From assembly GCF_025751535.1 (NCBI RefSeq), contig NZ_JAOWLC010000004.1, positions 218,408 to 282,407 on the forward strand: DNA of 64,000 nucleotides, read 5' to 3'. Source of the stretch: Lentibacter sp. XHP0401 (GTDB taxonomy: Bacteria > Pseudomonadota > Alphaproteobacteria > Rhodobacterales > Rhodobacteraceae). A program made the translations under genes and the position numbers. Within the stretch, counting starts at the first letter, position 1. Each line of letters starts with the position of its first letter. Under the pieces are notes generated by a model, which saw only the letters and a list, made by a program, of their open reading frames with translations, made no database searches and was not told where the DNA came from. This document shows, piece after piece, positions 39,929 to 49,441 of the stretch.

Positions 39929-41024
39929 CATGAAGCCCATGGGCGCTGTGCCGCATGATTTGGCCGAGCTGGGAAGGTTGATGGATGCCTTTTGCCCGAT
40001 GCATGTGATGCTGGATGCGGCAGGGCAAATGGTGCATGTCGGGGCTACTTTGCAGAAGCTGCGCCCCGATGCACCGATGGTTGGGAAGACGTTTCTTGAG
40101 GTGTTCGAGTTGCGCCGCCCGCAGGGGGTGAGCTCGATGAGCGAGCTTATGAGAAGCGCTGGTGTGAAGCTTCATCTGCGCTTTTACGATACGCCCGAGA
40201 CGGCGTTGAAAGGCGTGCTTGCGCCGCTTGAAGGCGGACGCGGCGCGGTTCTGAATATCGGGTTCGGGATATCGCTGATTGAAGGCGTACGGGATTATGC
40301 CTTGGTCAGTTCTGATTTTGCAGCCACGGACCTGGCGATCGAGATGCTCTATCTGGTCGAGGCAAAATCAGCCGCGATGGAGGCCTCGCGCAAGCTCAAC
40401 CTGCGGCTGCAGGGGGCGATGATTGCCGCCGAGGAGCAGGCCTATACCGACACGCTCACGGGGCTGAAGAACCGCCGCGCCATGGACCACGTGCTGACAC
40501 GGTTGATCGAGCGCAAGCGCGGGTTTGCGCTGATGCAGATTGATCTGGATTTCTTCAAGGCGGTCAATGACACGCTGGGCCATGCGGCGGGGGACCATGT
40601 ATTGCAGAACGTGGCGCGCTTTATGGTGGAGGAAACCCGCGATGAAGACACTGTTGCGCGGGTAGGGGGCGACGAATTCGTCATTCTGTTTGATGGGCTC
40701 ACCGACCGCGAGGCACTGAGCCGCGTGGCGGCGCGGATCATTGAGCGGCTTGAAGTGCCGATGCCTTTTGGAGAGCATTTCTGCCGGATTTCTGCAAGTT
40801 GCGGCACTGTGCTTTCGCAAAGCTACGGGCAGCCCGATGCGGGCGTGATGCTCGCGGATGCGGATATGGCGCTTTACGCTTCAAAGAAGGCCGGGCGCGC
40901 GCAACACTCTTTTTTTAGCGAGGCGATGCGGGATGTGGGCGGTGACGGCGGGCCTATTCCCGCAGCGATTGCCCCGAAGCACAAGGGCGCGCGCCCGAGA
41001 GAGGAGCGCCGGGGGGAAGAGTAG
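39921..41024 (+). CDS. Diguanylate cyclase with HNOBA sensor domain
   Basis: A 367-residue protein. Residues about 20-130 fit the H-NOX-associated HNOBA domain (FCPMHVMLDAAGQMVHVGATL in parts; LEVFELRRPQGV). A short coiled linker leads to a GGDEF domain with the intact active site GGDEF (249-253), the DTLTGLKNRR opening and an inhibitory RxxD site (R240-D-E-D243). It should make cyclic di-GMP and be subject to product inhibition. Its partner is the H-NOX-like protein encoded just upstream with an 8-bp overlap. A GTG at 39882 is possible but less likely. Confidence 0.92.
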   Translation: MNDMKPMGAVPHDLAELGRLMDAFCPMHVMLDAAGQMVHVGATLQKLRPDAPMVGKTFLEVFELRRPQGVSSMSELMRSAGVKLHLRFYDTPETALKGVLAPLEGGRGAVLNIGFGISLIEGVRDYALVSSDFAATDLAIEMLYLVEAKSAAMEASRKLNLRLQGAMIAAEEQAYTDTLTGLKNRRAMDHVLTRLIERKRGFALMQIDLDFFKAVNDTLGHAAGDHVLQNVARFMVEETRDEDTVARVGGDEFVILFDGLTDREALSRVAARIIERLEVPMPFGEHFCRISASCGTVLSQSYGQPDAGVMLADADMALYASKKAGRAQHSFFSEAMRDVGGDGGPIPAAIAPKHKGARPREERRGEE

Positions 41025-41054
41025 GGCTGTGCGCGGCGCGGCAAGGCGGGCCGG

Positions 41055-42329
41055 TTAAGACGGAGCCAGTTCCGTGAGGACGTCATCGAGTGTCTCAAAC
41101 AGCATGTCGGCGTGATCTTCCTGAAAGGGCAGGGGCGGACGGATTTTCAGGGTATTTCTAGCACGCCCCAGACTTGAGAGCAGAAAGCCGCGCCGGCGCA
41201 TTTCGTTGAAGACGGCGGTTGCGAGGGCGGTGGCCGGTTCTTTTGTGTCGCGGTCCGTCACCAGCTCCGCGCCAAAGAGCATACCTTCGCCGCGCACATC
41301 ACCGATGGCCTCGTGTTTGGACATAAGGTCTGTCAGCCGCTCTTGGGCATAAGCGCCGACGCGGGCGGCTTGAGCGGGCAGATCCCGCTCTTCCAACTCA
41401 TCCAACACGGCAAGGGCGGCAGCGCAGGAGACAGGGTTGCCGCCGAAGGTGTTGAAGTAACGAAAGGCCTCGCGGAAGCGCGCCATGATCTCGGGGCGGG
41501 TGACCACGCCGCCGACGGGGTGGCCGTTGGCCATGGGTTTGCCGAGGGTCACGATATCGGGGGTGATGCCGGCGCGCTCAAAGCCCCAGAAGTGCGAGCC
41601 AATGCGCCCGAAACCGGGCTGGACCTCATCGGCGATGAGAACACCGCCTGCTGCGCGCACAATGCGCTCGGCCTCGGAGAGCCAGCCTTTGGGCAGATCG
41701 GGGAAGCCCTCGTTGACGAAGAAGGGGCAGATGATGAGCGCGGCAAAGCCATGACCTGCGGCTTCAAGATTATCAATCGCGGCTTGCAGGTGCGCGGCGA
41801 AAGCGGCGCCCCCGGTATCAGGGTTGCGGTAGCTGTCGGGTGCGGGGATGTGGCGGATATAGTCGCCAAGGCCGAAGCCGACTTCGGGGATATTGCTGCG
41901 CGAGAGCTGGCTCACGAGGGCCGTGTTGCCATGATAGGTGGCATCTGTTGCGACAATACCGCGCTTGCCTGTCATGCCTTCGGCCATGCGCATTGCCACA
42001 TCATTGGCCTCGGAGCCTGTGCAGGTGAGCAACAGTGTTGAGAGGCTTTCATGAAGGGTGGCCGTGAGACGTTCGGCGTAATTCAGGATGCCATCGTGCA
42101 GGTAGCGTGTGTGGGTGTTGAGCGTGCGGGCTTGCTGGCAGATCGCGTCGACAACGCGCGGGTTGCAGTGGCCGACGTGCGGCACGTTGTTGTAGCAGTC
42201 GAGATAGCGCTTGCCCTCTGCGTCCCAGAGCCAAACCCCTTCACCGCGCACAATATGAACGGGGTCTTCATAGAACAGCGGCACATTTGGCCCCAGAAGG
42301 GCGCGGCGGCGGGCAAGCATATCAGCCAT
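41055..42329 (-). CDS. PLP-dependent class III aminotransferase / phospho-lyase-like
   Basis: A 424-residue fold-type I PLP enzyme. Seen: GVWLWDAEGKRYLDCYNNVPHVGHCNP (parts), LLLTCTGSEANDVAMRMA, LIADEVQPGFGRIG with the PLP-ring aspartate, and the Schiff-base lysine in TLGKPMANGHPVGG. The GKPMxNGHPVxx form is typical of the AGXT2-like/ethanolamine-phosphate phospho-lyase branch rather than ornithine or GABA transaminases, so a lyase or transaminase acting on a small amine is possible. ATG 42329 has an AGAGGAG site. It is the full-length counterpart of the broken gene at 35282, though not clearly its paralogue. Confidence 0.9.
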   Translation of the reverse strand: MADMLARRRALLGPNVPLFYEDPVHIVRGEGVWLWDAEGKRYLDCYNNVPHVGHCNPRVVDAICQQARTLNTHTRYLHDGILNYAERLTATLHESLSTLLLTCTGSEANDVAMRMAEGMTGKRGIVATDATYHGNTALVSQLSRSNIPEVGFGLGDYIRHIPAPDSYRNPDTGGAAFAAHLQAAIDNLEAAGHGFAALIICPFFVNEGFPDLPKGWLSEAERIVRAAGGVLIADEVQPGFGRIGSHFWGFERAGITPDIVTLGKPMANGHPVGGVVTRPEIMARFREAFRYFNTFGGNPVSCAAALAVLDELEERDLPAQAARVGAYAQERLTDLMSKHEAIGDVRGEGMLFGAELVTDRDTKEPATALATAVFNEMRRRGFLLSSLGRARNTLKIRPPLPFQEDHADMLFETLDDVLTELAPS

Positions 42330-42497
42330 GATGTTACTCCTCTTGTGGGTAGAATAGCTTGAAATGTTCACATGTGAAAGAGTTTGAGCTGAGCTATCTC
42401 TGGCCGCTAATATTATATTTTTCCGTGAGATTGCCGCAATTCGGCCGTTTTGGAGACAGCATCCTGCGTTAGCTGAACCCTTGTATGACAAAGGTGG

Positions 42498-43316
42498 ATG
42501 ATGGTTATGGCACTTGGCAAACTTTCCGAGGAAGGGATTACGGCGCCAAGTTCTGTCGATGATGATGCGACACTCGATATTGTGCGACTCCTGATTGAAG
42601 CGGAGACGCGCCATTCGGTAGCGCATCCTGAGCGGCAGGCCGGAGCAACGGTCGGTGCGGGTGTTGCGCCTGCAGCGGCCCCTGTTGCGCCGCGACGTGT
42701 GACTTTGCGCGGGCAGCCCAAGCTGCGCGGAGAGAGCTTTTCTTGCGCAGCTCATGATGAAGTCGAGATTGTCGGGGTGCGCCCTGAGCGCAATGTTGAG
42801 GATTTGCGCCCGCGGCGGCTTGGTTTGCGATGGCCGCGATTTACGCCTTTGGCGAAGCTTTCGGGGCTGTTTGGCAGGCCGCAACAGGGGGAGCGCAAAG
42901 CGAAGCTCGATATTGGCACGATCAGGAAATATGGCAAGCTGGCAATGCTGATGGTGCTTGGCCTGATCGTTTTGTTCAAGCCATGGCTCATCCCTGTGGT
43001 GTTGTTCATTTCTGCCTGGCTGTCGCTTATTGTTTTCTTGCTGCTCGGCTCTTCGCGCATCAGCGAGCTTATTGAGGGCGCTTGGGAAATGTATCAGGCG
43101 CGGCGACCCGGGAGTGCGGCGCGGATTATGGGCAGGCTCCAGAATGCGGCTGACAGGCTGGACGGGATTTTGGCGCGTTTACCTGCGCGGTTCGCGGACG
43201 GGGTGTTTACGCCCGATCTTGGCCGTTCGGAACGGGATATGGCGCGTGAAAACGTGCAACTTCCGCAAAATGACCCCTTTGAACGTCTCGTGATCCGGCA
43301 GGATCCGGCAGAATAG
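42498..43316 (+). CDS. Conserved membrane protein, unknown function
   Basis: I do not recognise this 272-residue protein. It has an N-terminal variable, Ala/Pro-rich region (residues 45-66), two adjacent transmembrane helices (about 150-195), and a C-terminal basic region (PGSAARIMGRLQNAADRLDGIL) likely to form a helix or short coil. Three possible ATGs lie at 42498, 42501 and 42507; AAGG at 42491-42494 fits the second. It precedes secE by 73 bases on the same strand. Confidence 0.75.
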   Translation: MMVMALGKLSEEGITAPSSVDDDATLDIVRLLIEAETRHSVAHPERQAGATVGAGVAPAAAPVAPRRVTLRGQPKLRGESFSCAAHDEVEIVGVRPERNVEDLRPRRLGLRWPRFTPLAKLSGLFGRPQQGERKAKLDIGTIRKYGKLAMLMVLGLIVLFKPWLIPVVLFISAWLSLIVFLLLGSSRISELIEGAWEMYQARRPGSAARIMGRLQNAADRLDGILARLPARFADGVFTPDLGRSERDMARENVQLPQNDPFERLVIRQDPAE

Positions 43317-43389
43317 GCGCGAATGTCCCTTGAATTTGGGGGGGCTTATGCGTAAGTGAGCGCGAGACAGATAGAAAGACGAGACCGAC

Positions 43390-43587
43390 ATGGCCCGCAC
43401 CAACCCGCTTCAGTTTATCCAGCAGACCCGCGCAGAGGTTTCCAAAATCGTATGGCCGACGCGCCGCGAGGTGCTGCTCACGACTGTGATGGTGTTTATC
43501 ATGGCCACGCTCACGGCGATCTTTTTTGCGCTGGTCGACATCCTGATCCGCAACGGCCTGCAAGCCGTGCTGAACATCTTCAGCTGA
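43390..43587 (+). CDS. secE: Preprotein translocase subunit SecE
   Basis: A 65-residue single-span SecE that holds SecY in the inner membrane. QFIQQTRAEVSKIVWPTRREVLLTTVMV in parts is the SecE signature, followed by the transmembrane helix. secE normally abuts nusG, but here a gap of nearly 400 bases follows. Confidence 0.95.
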   Translation: MARTNPLQFIQQTRAEVSKIVWPTRREVLLTTVMVFIMATLTAIFFALVDILIRNGLQAVLNIFS

Positions 43588-43985
43588 AGCCTCTTTTCAC
43601 TGCCAAGTCTTGCTGACATAGTCCGCTCATGAGATTGAGCTGGCAAGAAGTGCGCGCCCGCGCGGGTGCGTTTTCAAGGTTACCAACTGATATCTATCCT
43701 AAGATCAAGGCAGGGCCAAAAGTGACATGGTACCAGGCGCATTCTCCCTACTTGTTTCTTGTTCTCGCTTTACGAGCAGATGGTGAAGCCGCTTCTGGCG
43801 GGGAAGCCGAAGCGGAAAAGGCGCGCCAAGGCGACCTGAGGGCTTGAATCTGCGCCATTTGGCGTGTAACCCCGCGCTCAACCCCCGACATGGTGAGCGA
43901 CGATTCGAGTTGCTCGCCGCTTTTTGCTGTCGGGCGAGCGGAATTGGCCTGCGTTGCGGGCAGAGTAAGGAACGGGCACAGGACA
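43588..43985. other. Unusually long gap between secE and nusG
   Basis: 398 bases with only short open frames. One (43629-43847) begins with LSWQEVRARAGAFSR, reminiscent of the N-terminus of some DNA methylase-type proteins, but the similarity is over fewer than 20 residues and ends at once. No tRNA or terminator is visible. It may be a decayed insertion or a leader of nusG. Confidence 0.4.
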
Positions 43986-44519
43986 ATGGCGAAACGGTGG
44001 TATTCGGTAAGCGTTCTCTCCAACTTCGAGAAGAAGATTGCAGAGCAGATCAGGCAGCAGGCCGAAGAACAGAATCTGTCTGACCAGATTGACGAAGTGC
44101 TGGTTCCGACGGAAGAAGTGATTGAAGTGCGCCGCGGCAAGAAAGTGACCGCCGAGCGCCGCTTTATGCCCGGTTATGTGCTGGTGCATATGGAGATGAG
44201 TGACCGCGGGTATCATTTGATCAGCTCGATCAACCGCGTGACAGGGTTTTTGGGCCCGCAAGGCCGCCCGATGCCGATGCGCGATGCAGAGGTGAACCAG
44301 ATCCTCAACCGCGTGCAGGAAGGCGAAGACGCGCCCAAGCTGATGATCAGCTTTGACATCGGTGAGAAGGTCAAGGTGAACGACGGGCCGTTTGAAGACT
44401 TTGACGGCATGGTCGAGGAAGTCGACGACGAGAACCAGCGCCTCAAGGTTATGGTGAGCATCTTCGGGCGGGAAACGCCTGTGGAACTGGAATTTACGCA
44501 GGTATCCAAACAAGGGTAA
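43986..44519 (+). CDS. nusG: Transcription termination/antitermination protein NusG
   Basis: A 177-residue NusG that links RNA polymerase to Rho and to the ribosome. The NGN domain starts [20 protein letters not shown] with [16 protein letters not shown] (parts), and the C-terminal KOW domain contains [24 protein letters not shown] (parts). The frame is open upstream to 43890, but ATG 43986 gives the family start. Confidence 0.95.
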   Translation: MAKRWYSVSVLSNFEKKIAEQIRQQAEEQNLSDQIDEVLVPTEEVIEVRRGKKVTAERRFMPGYVLVHMEMSDRGYHLISSINRVTGFLGPQGRPMPMRDAEVNQILNRVQEGEDAPKLMISFDIGEKVKVNDGPFEDFDGMVEEVDDENQRLKVMVSIFGRETPVELEFTQVSKQG

Positions 44520-44651
44520 GTGCGACGGAATCATCGGGGCGACCCGATGTGAGAGCGTGGGAGGCGAGGCAGCCGCGGCTGACGGACCGGACCACACAAC
44601 ATTGAGCCTCCGGGGACGCGTCCTTTGGAGGGTTGGAAAAGGAGAAGGCCA
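44520..44651 (+). promoter_or_regulatory. rplK leader, possible L1 operator
   Basis: Before rplK the message can form CATCGGG/CCCGATG (44532-44549, 4-base loop) and GTGG...CCAC (44557-44595), the latter starting GTGGGAGG. A similar leader with a GTGGGAGG arm occurs before rplK in related bacteria as I recall, where L1 protein represses its own operon. The exact L1 site is inferred. Confidence 0.45.
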
Positions 44652-45077
44652 ATGGCCAAGAAGCTAGTCGGCAAGATGAAGCTGCAAGTCCCAGCGGGAC
44701 AAGCAAACCCAAGCCCGCCCGTCGGGCCTGCGCTGGGTCAGCGCGGCATCAACATCATGGAATTCTGTAAAGCGTTCAACGCGAAGACACAGGATATGGA
44801 GCCAGGTGCGCCTTGCCCCACCGTGATCACGTATTACCAGGACAAGTCCTTCACGATGGACATCAAGACGCCACCTGCGTCTTACTATCTGCGCAAAGCT
44901 GCCGGCCTCAAATCCGGTGCGAAACTGCCAGGTCGTGAGACTGTTGGCACGGTCAGCACAAAGCAGCTGCGCGAAATCGCGGAAGCCAAGTGGAAAGACC
45001 TGAACGCAAACGACGTGGAAGCCGCGATGAAGATCATCATGGGCTCGGCACGCTCTATGGGCATCGAGGTGAAGTAA
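44652..45077 (+). CDS. rplK: 50S ribosomal protein L11
   Basis: A 141-residue L11 of the GTPase-associated centre of the large subunit. The N-terminal [24 protein letters not shown] (parts) and the [16 protein letters not shown] linker region are clear. ATG 44652 has GGAGAAGG upstream. It is followed after one base by rplA. Confidence 0.97.
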   Translation: MAKKLVGKMKLQVPAGQANPSPPVGPALGQRGINIMEFCKAFNAKTQDMEPGAPCPTVITYYQDKSFTMDIKTPPASYYLRKAAGLKSGAKLPGRETVGTVSTKQLREIAEAKWKDLNANDVEAAMKIIMGSARSMGIEVK

Positions 45078-45078
45078 G

Positions 45079-45777
45079 ATGGGTAAACTTGGAAAACGCA
45101 CAGTTGCCGCACGCGAAGCCTTTGCCGGCAAAGAAAACCTGACAGTTGAAGAAGCTGTGAGCCTGATCAAGGCAAGCGCAAACGCGAAATTCGACGAGAC
45201 ACTCGAAATCGCCATGAACCTCGGTGTTGACCCGCGTCACGCCGACCAGATGGTTCGCGGTGTTGTCGGCCTGCCAAACGGCACAGGCAAAGACGTGCGC
45301 GTTGCTGTTTTTGCACGCGGCCCGAAAGCCGACGAAGCGACAGCCGCAGGTGCGGATGTTGTGGGTGCGGAAGACCTCATGGAAATCGTGCAGGGCGGCA
45401 AGATCGACTTTGACCGTTGCATCGCGACACCTGACATGATGCCGGTTGTTGGCCGTTTGGGCAAAGTGCTCGGCCCCCGCAACCTTATGCCAAACCCTAA
45501 AGTTGGCACAGTGACCATGGATGTGGCTGAAGCTGTGAAAGCGGCCAAGGGCGGTGAAGTGCAGTTCAAAGTCGAAAAAGCCGGCGTGATTCACGCGGGT
45601 ATCGGCAAGATCTCGTTTGACGACAAGAAGCTGGTTGAAAACGTGCGTGCCTTTGTGAACGCGGTTTCAAAAGCCCGTCCGTCAGGCAGCAAAGGTGCGT
45701 ATCTGAAGAAGATCTCGCTGAGCTCGACAATGGGCCCGGGCGTGAGCATCAATGTGGACAACGCCGTCGCCGAGTGA
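45079..45777 (+). CDS. rplA: 50S ribosomal protein L1
   Basis: A 232-residue L1, which forms the L1 stalk and represses rplKA translation. Seen: [22 protein letters not shown] in parts, [28 protein letters not shown] (parts) and the C-terminal STMGPGVSI. The operon ends directly after it at a terminator. Confidence 0.97.
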   Translation: MGKLGKRTVAAREAFAGKENLTVEEAVSLIKASANAKFDETLEIAMNLGVDPRHADQMVRGVVGLPNGTGKDVRVAVFARGPKADEATAAGADVVGAEDLMEIVQGGKIDFDRCIATPDMMPVVGRLGKVLGPRNLMPNPKVGTVTMDVAEAVKAAKGGEVQFKVEKAGVIHAGIGKISFDDKKLVENVRAFVNAVSKARPSGSKGAYLKKISLSSTMGPGVSINVDNAVAE

Positions 45778-45801
45778 TTGATCACTCCTGCAAGATTTGA
45801 A

Positions 45802-45830
45802 AGAGCGCTCTTCGGGGCGCTCTTTTTATT
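45802..45830 (+). terminator. Terminator after rplA
   Basis: AGAGCGC (45802-45808) and GCGCTCT (45817-45823) with an 8-base loop, followed by TTTTATT. It separates rplKA from what follows. Confidence 0.85.
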
Positions 45831-45890
45831 TGGGGTTGTGGATGCGCCGGCTTTGAGGTGATGTGCACCGGTAAATTCGGGAGGCCTCCA

Positions 45891-47945
45891 ATGCGCGATG
45901 CGACTTATGATATTCTTTTCGAGCCGGTGCAAATTGGTCCGGTAAAGACACGCAACCGCTTTTATCAGGTTCCGCATTGCACGGGGATGGGCCACCGCTA
46001 CCCCCGTTCGGAAGCCGCGCATCGGGGCGTGAAGGCCGAGGGCGGCTGGGGTGTTGTCTCAACGCAGGAGACGGAAATTCACCCGAGCTCTGACCTTACC
46101 CCCGCCAATGAAGCGCGGTTGTGGGATGCCAAGGATATTCCCGCGTTGAAGCTGATGACGGAGGCGGTGCATGCCCATGGCAGCCTTGCCGCGATCCAGC
46201 TTGCGCATAACGGTTTGCACGTGGCCAACCGCTACACGCGGCACACGCCATTTGCGCCCAGTGCCGCGGTTGTTGACAGCGACGACCCTGTGCAAGCGCG
46301 TGCGATGGATAAGGCCGATATCAAAACCTTCCGCCGCTGGCATGTGGATGCGGCCAAGCGCGCGCGCGATGCGGGCTTTGACATTATCTATGTTTACGCA
46401 GGCCACGACATGACGCTGCTCCAGCATTTTTTGCTGGAGCGGCACAACCGGCGCTCGGATGAATACGGCGGCAGCTTTGAAAACCGGTTGCGGCTGTTTC
46501 GGGAAGTCTTGGCAGATACGAAAGAGGCCGTGGGCGACACATGTGCTGTTGCTGTGCGGTTGGCGGTTGACGAGTTGCTCGGTGCCGAGGGCCTGCGCCA
46601 TGATGTCGAGGCGCGTGATATCATCACGGCTTTGGCAGACGAACCTGACATGTGGGACGTGAACTTGTCTGACTGGTCAAACGACAGCCAGACCTCGCGG
46701 TTTGCCAAAGAGGGTTATCAGGAAGATTATACGCGCTTTGTGAAGAGAGTTACCAGCAAGCCTGTGGTTGGGGTGGGGCGCTATACCTCGCCTGATACGA
46801 TGGTGCGGTTGGTAAGGCAGGGGCATCTGGATTTGATTGGTGCTGCAAGGCCTTCGATTGCTGACCCGTTCTTGCCCAAAAAGATCGAAGAGGGGCGGCT
46901 GGAGGACATTCGCGAGTGTATCGGGTGTAATATATGTGTGTCGGGTGACAATACCTGTGTGCCGATGCGCTGCACGCAGAACCCGACTACGGCAGAGGAG
47001 TGGCGGCGCGGGTGGCACCCCGAGATAACCACCAAGGCCAGCATGGCGGAAAAGCACCTGATTGTTGGTGGCGGCCCCGCAGGGCTTGAGGCGGCGCACG
47101 TTCTGGCGAAGGCTGGGCATGAGGTGATTGTGGCGGAGGCAGGCCGCGAGTGGGGTGGCCGCGTGAGCCTTGAGAGCCGTTTGCCCGGTTTGGCCGAGTG
47201 GGCGCGGGTGCGCGACTGGCGTATGGGGCAGTTGCAGACCATGCCCAATGTCGAGATGTATCTGGAAAGCCCGCTGAGCGAGGAGGATATTCTGGAGTAT
47301 GGTATTGCCAATGTTGCGCTGGCCACGGGGGCGACATGGCGTTCGGATGGCACTGGACGTGCGCACCGCAAGCCGCTGGCGTTTATGGCGGATGCGCCTG
47401 TTCTGACACCTGATGACGTGATGCGCGGCGGGCTTGTCGACCGAAAAGGACCTGTTGTGGTATTTGATGACGACCGCTTCTACATGGCCAGCGTGTTGGC
47501 GGAAGTGGCCGCAGCGCAAGGAAATGAGGTGACGTTTGTGACGCCGTCGGCTGTTGTTGCGCCTTGGGCGGACCATACGCTCGAGCAGGGGCGTATTCAG
47601 AAGCGGTTGCTTGAACTGGGTGTTAACATCGTTCCGCTGCATGGCCTTGCGGGCTATAATGATGGCCAGTTGAGTCTGGCGTGTAGCTATACGGGTGCTG
47701 CGCGGGAGCTGTCCTGCGAAACGCTGGTTTCGGTGACCTCGCGTAATCCGAATGATGGGCTTTGGCTGGCTTTGAAGGCGCGCGAAGGCGAATGGGCTGC
47801 TGCGGGGCTTGCTCGCGTTGCCAGCATTGGTGATTGTCATGCACCCGGCTTGATTGCAGCGGCTGTTTATGCGGGTCACAAATATGCGCGCGAAATGGCT
47901 GGGGAAGAAGCTGCGCTGCGCGAAGACAGAATGCTGGCCGATTGA
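45891..47945 (+). CDS. Flavin/Fe-S oxidoreductase of the TMADH/DgcA family
   Basis: A 684-residue enzyme with an N-terminal old-yellow-enzyme TIM barrel (FMN; HGSLAAIQLAHNGLH, NRRSDEYGGSFENRLR), a [4Fe-4S] cluster region (CIGCNICVSGDNTC) and a C-terminal FAD/NAD-like domain (LIVGGGPAGLEAAHVLAKAGHEV in parts). The order is that of trimethylamine dehydrogenase and of DgcA, the dimethylglycine demethylation protein; the cluster spacing is closer to the DgcA/histamine dehydrogenase side, but I cannot settle it. It would remove methyl groups from a small amine. ATG 45891 follows GGGAGG. It stands between two ribosomal protein operons. Confidence 0.9.
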   Translation: MRDATYDILFEPVQIGPVKTRNRFYQVPHCTGMGHRYPRSEAAHRGVKAEGGWGVVSTQETEIHPSSDLTPANEARLWDAKDIPALKLMTEAVHAHGSLAAIQLAHNGLHVANRYTRHTPFAPSAAVVDSDDPVQARAMDKADIKTFRRWHVDAAKRARDAGFDIIYVYAGHDMTLLQHFLLERHNRRSDEYGGSFENRLRLFREVLADTKEAVGDTCAVAVRLAVDELLGAEGLRHDVEARDIITALADEPDMWDVNLSDWSNDSQTSRFAKEGYQEDYTRFVKRVTSKPVVGVGRYTSPDTMVRLVRQGHLDLIGAARPSIADPFLPKKIEEGRLEDIRECIGCNICVSGDNTCVPMRCTQNPTTAEEWRRGWHPEITTKASMAEKHLIVGGGPAGLEAAHVLAKAGHEVIVAEAGREWGGRVSLESRLPGLAEWARVRDWRMGQLQTMPNVEMYLESPLSEEDILEYGIANVALATGATWRSDGTGRAHRKPLAFMADAPVLTPDDVMRGGLVDRKGPVVVFDDDRFYMASVLAEVAAAQGNEVTFVTPSAVVAPWADHTLEQGRIQKRLLELGVNIVPLHGLAGYNDGQLSLACSYTGAARELSCETLVSVTSRNPNDGLWLALKAREGEWAAAGLARVASIGDCHAPGLIAAAVYAGHKYAREMAGEEAALREDRMLAD

Positions 47946-47968
47946 CCCACTAATCCGGGCATCGGCCC

Positions 47969-47997
47969 TTGTGTTTACCTTTAATCCGCACTAAATC
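47969..47997 (+). promoter_or_regulatory. Candidate rplJ promoter
   Basis: TTGTGT (47969-47974), a 17-base spacer and TAAATC (47992-47997), about 240 bp upstream of rplJ, leaving room for the leader. Confidence 0.35.
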
Positions 47998-48039
47998 GAC
48001 ACTTGCAAATCAGCGTGCGATTCGTCGTGCGCTGTTTTG

Positions 48040-48234
48040 CATTCGTCCAAGACGGTGGGTGATGGGTGATTTGACCTATCTTAATCTCCTGCCTGAGACG
48101 GGAAATCTGAGATTAAACGGGGGCTGGTTCCTCGGGTGATTTTGGCTCTGCCCCGTAATTCGGACATGAGTGCTGGCCCCTTATAGGGCTGGCGAACTGA
48201 GCCGGGGGGCAACCCCCAAATTTGGAGTGAAACT
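48040..48234 (+). promoter_or_regulatory. Ribosomal L10 leader
   Basis: The long untranslated leader before rplJ has the look of the L10 leader: a GACGGTGGGTGATGGGTG arm, then AATCTC (48093-48098) pairing with GAGATT about 20 bases later around CTGCCTGAGACGG. In other bacteria the L10-L12 complex binds such a leader to repress its own synthesis. Confidence 0.6.
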
Positions 48235-48747
48235 GTGGATAGAGCCCAGAAAGAGAAAGTGGTCGAGGAACTCGGCCAGATCTTTGAAAGCTCTGGCGTT
48301 GTTGTGGTAGCCCACTACGTCGGCCTTACAGTTGCTGAGATGCAGGACCTACGTGCGCGCGCAAGCGAAGCAGGTGGGGCCGTACGTGTCGCCAAGAACA
48401 GGCTCGCCAAAATCGCTCTGGAAGGAACGCCTATCTCTGAGATGGGTGAGTACCTGACAGGCATGACCGTTCTGACCTATTCTGAGGATCCTGTGGCTGC
48501 GGCCAAGGTTGCCGAGGATTATGCCAAGGATAACTCGAAGTTCGAGATTCTTGGTGGGGCCATGGGCGGTGACATCCTGGACCGTGCTGGTGTTACAGCT
48601 GTGTCGAAACTGCCTTCGCGCGAGGAGCTTCTTGCTACTATCGCGGGCATGATCGGTGCACCTGCAAGCAACATCGCCGGTGCAATTGGCGCACCTGCTT
48701 CAAATATCGCTTCCATCCTTTCGACTATCGAAGAGAAGGCGGCGTAA
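48235..48747 (+). CDS. rplJ: 50S ribosomal protein L10
   Basis: A 170-residue L10, the base of the L7/L12 stalk. It begins at GTG ([17 protein letters not shown]) with GGAGTGA upstream. [30 protein letters not shown] and the C-terminal L12-binding helix with [19 protein letters not shown], where the GAPASNIA unit is doubled, are visible. Confidence 0.97.
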   Translation: MDRAQKEKVVEELGQIFESSGVVVVAHYVGLTVAEMQDLRARASEAGGAVRVAKNRLAKIALEGTPISEMGEYLTGMTVLTYSEDPVAAAKVAEDYAKDNSKFEILGGAMGGDILDRAGVTAVSKLPSREELLATIAGMIGAPASNIAGAIGAPASNIASILSTIEEKAA

Positions 48748-48818
48748 GCAACCAATCGGCTGGCGTGGGGCGAGACCTCATCGTTGGAACACAAATTTAG
48801 AAACGGAAAGCAAGTAAA

Positions 48819-49199
48819 ATGGCTGATCTGAAAAAACTCGCAGAAGAAATCGTCGCCCTGACGCTTTTGGAAGCACAAGAACTGAAGACGATCCTTAAAG
48901 ACGAATACGGCATCGAGCCTGCAGCCGGTGGCGCAGTCATGATGGCCGGCCCTGCGGACGCTGGTGGCGGTGCTGCTGCGGACGAGCAAACAGAATTCAA
49001 CGTAATTCTCGTTTCTGCAGGCGCATCCAAGATCAACGTGATCAAGGAAGTTCGCGGCATCACAGGCCTCGGTCTGAAAGAAGCCAAAGACCTCGTCGAC
49101 GCTGGCGGCAAAGCTGTCAAAGAAGGCGTAGACAAAGCCGAAGCAGACGACATCAAAGCCAAGCTCGAAGCAGCTGGCGCGGAAGTCGAAATCAAGTAA
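48819..49199 (+). CDS. rplL: 50S ribosomal protein L7/L12
   Basis: A 126-residue L7/L12: N-terminal dimerisation helix ([20 protein letters not shown]), a hinge rich in Ala and Gly, and the C-terminal factor-binding domain ([33 protein letters not shown]). It follows rplJ by 71 bases. Confidence 0.97.
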   Translation: MADLKKLAEEIVALTLLEAQELKTILKDEYGIEPAAGGAVMMAGPADAGGGAAADEQTEFNVILVSAGASKINVIKEVRGITGLGLKEAKDLVDAGGKAVKEGVDKAEADDIKAKLEAAGAEVEIK

Positions 49200-49236
49200 G
49201 CGGTTTGCAGCAAGGCTTCGGCTTTGCGCAAATTCA

Positions 49237-49266
49237 GGCTGGGCGGGGAGAAATCCGTGCCCAGCC
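49237..49266 (+). promoter_or_regulatory. Hairpin between rplL and rpoB
   Basis: GGCTGGGC (49237-49244) and GCCCAGCC (49259-49266) pair perfectly over 8 bp with a 14-base loop and no T-run. In enterobacteria an attenuator and RNase III site lie in this interval; this hairpin is a candidate for a similar role. Confidence 0.6.
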
Positions 49267-49441
49267 GAACCTGTCTTAGCAAGTGCCTCACGGGAGGCGT
49301 TTTCTTAGGCGCGGTTCATGGTCGGGAGGCTCCAATGGGAATGGAGCCGGGAATTGACCGAAACGTGCTGTCTCGTATGGAGGCAAGGCCGGGACCCGAC
49401 GGTGCTTGTTTTCGGTGAGAAATGAAAAGGTGAACTCGAGC

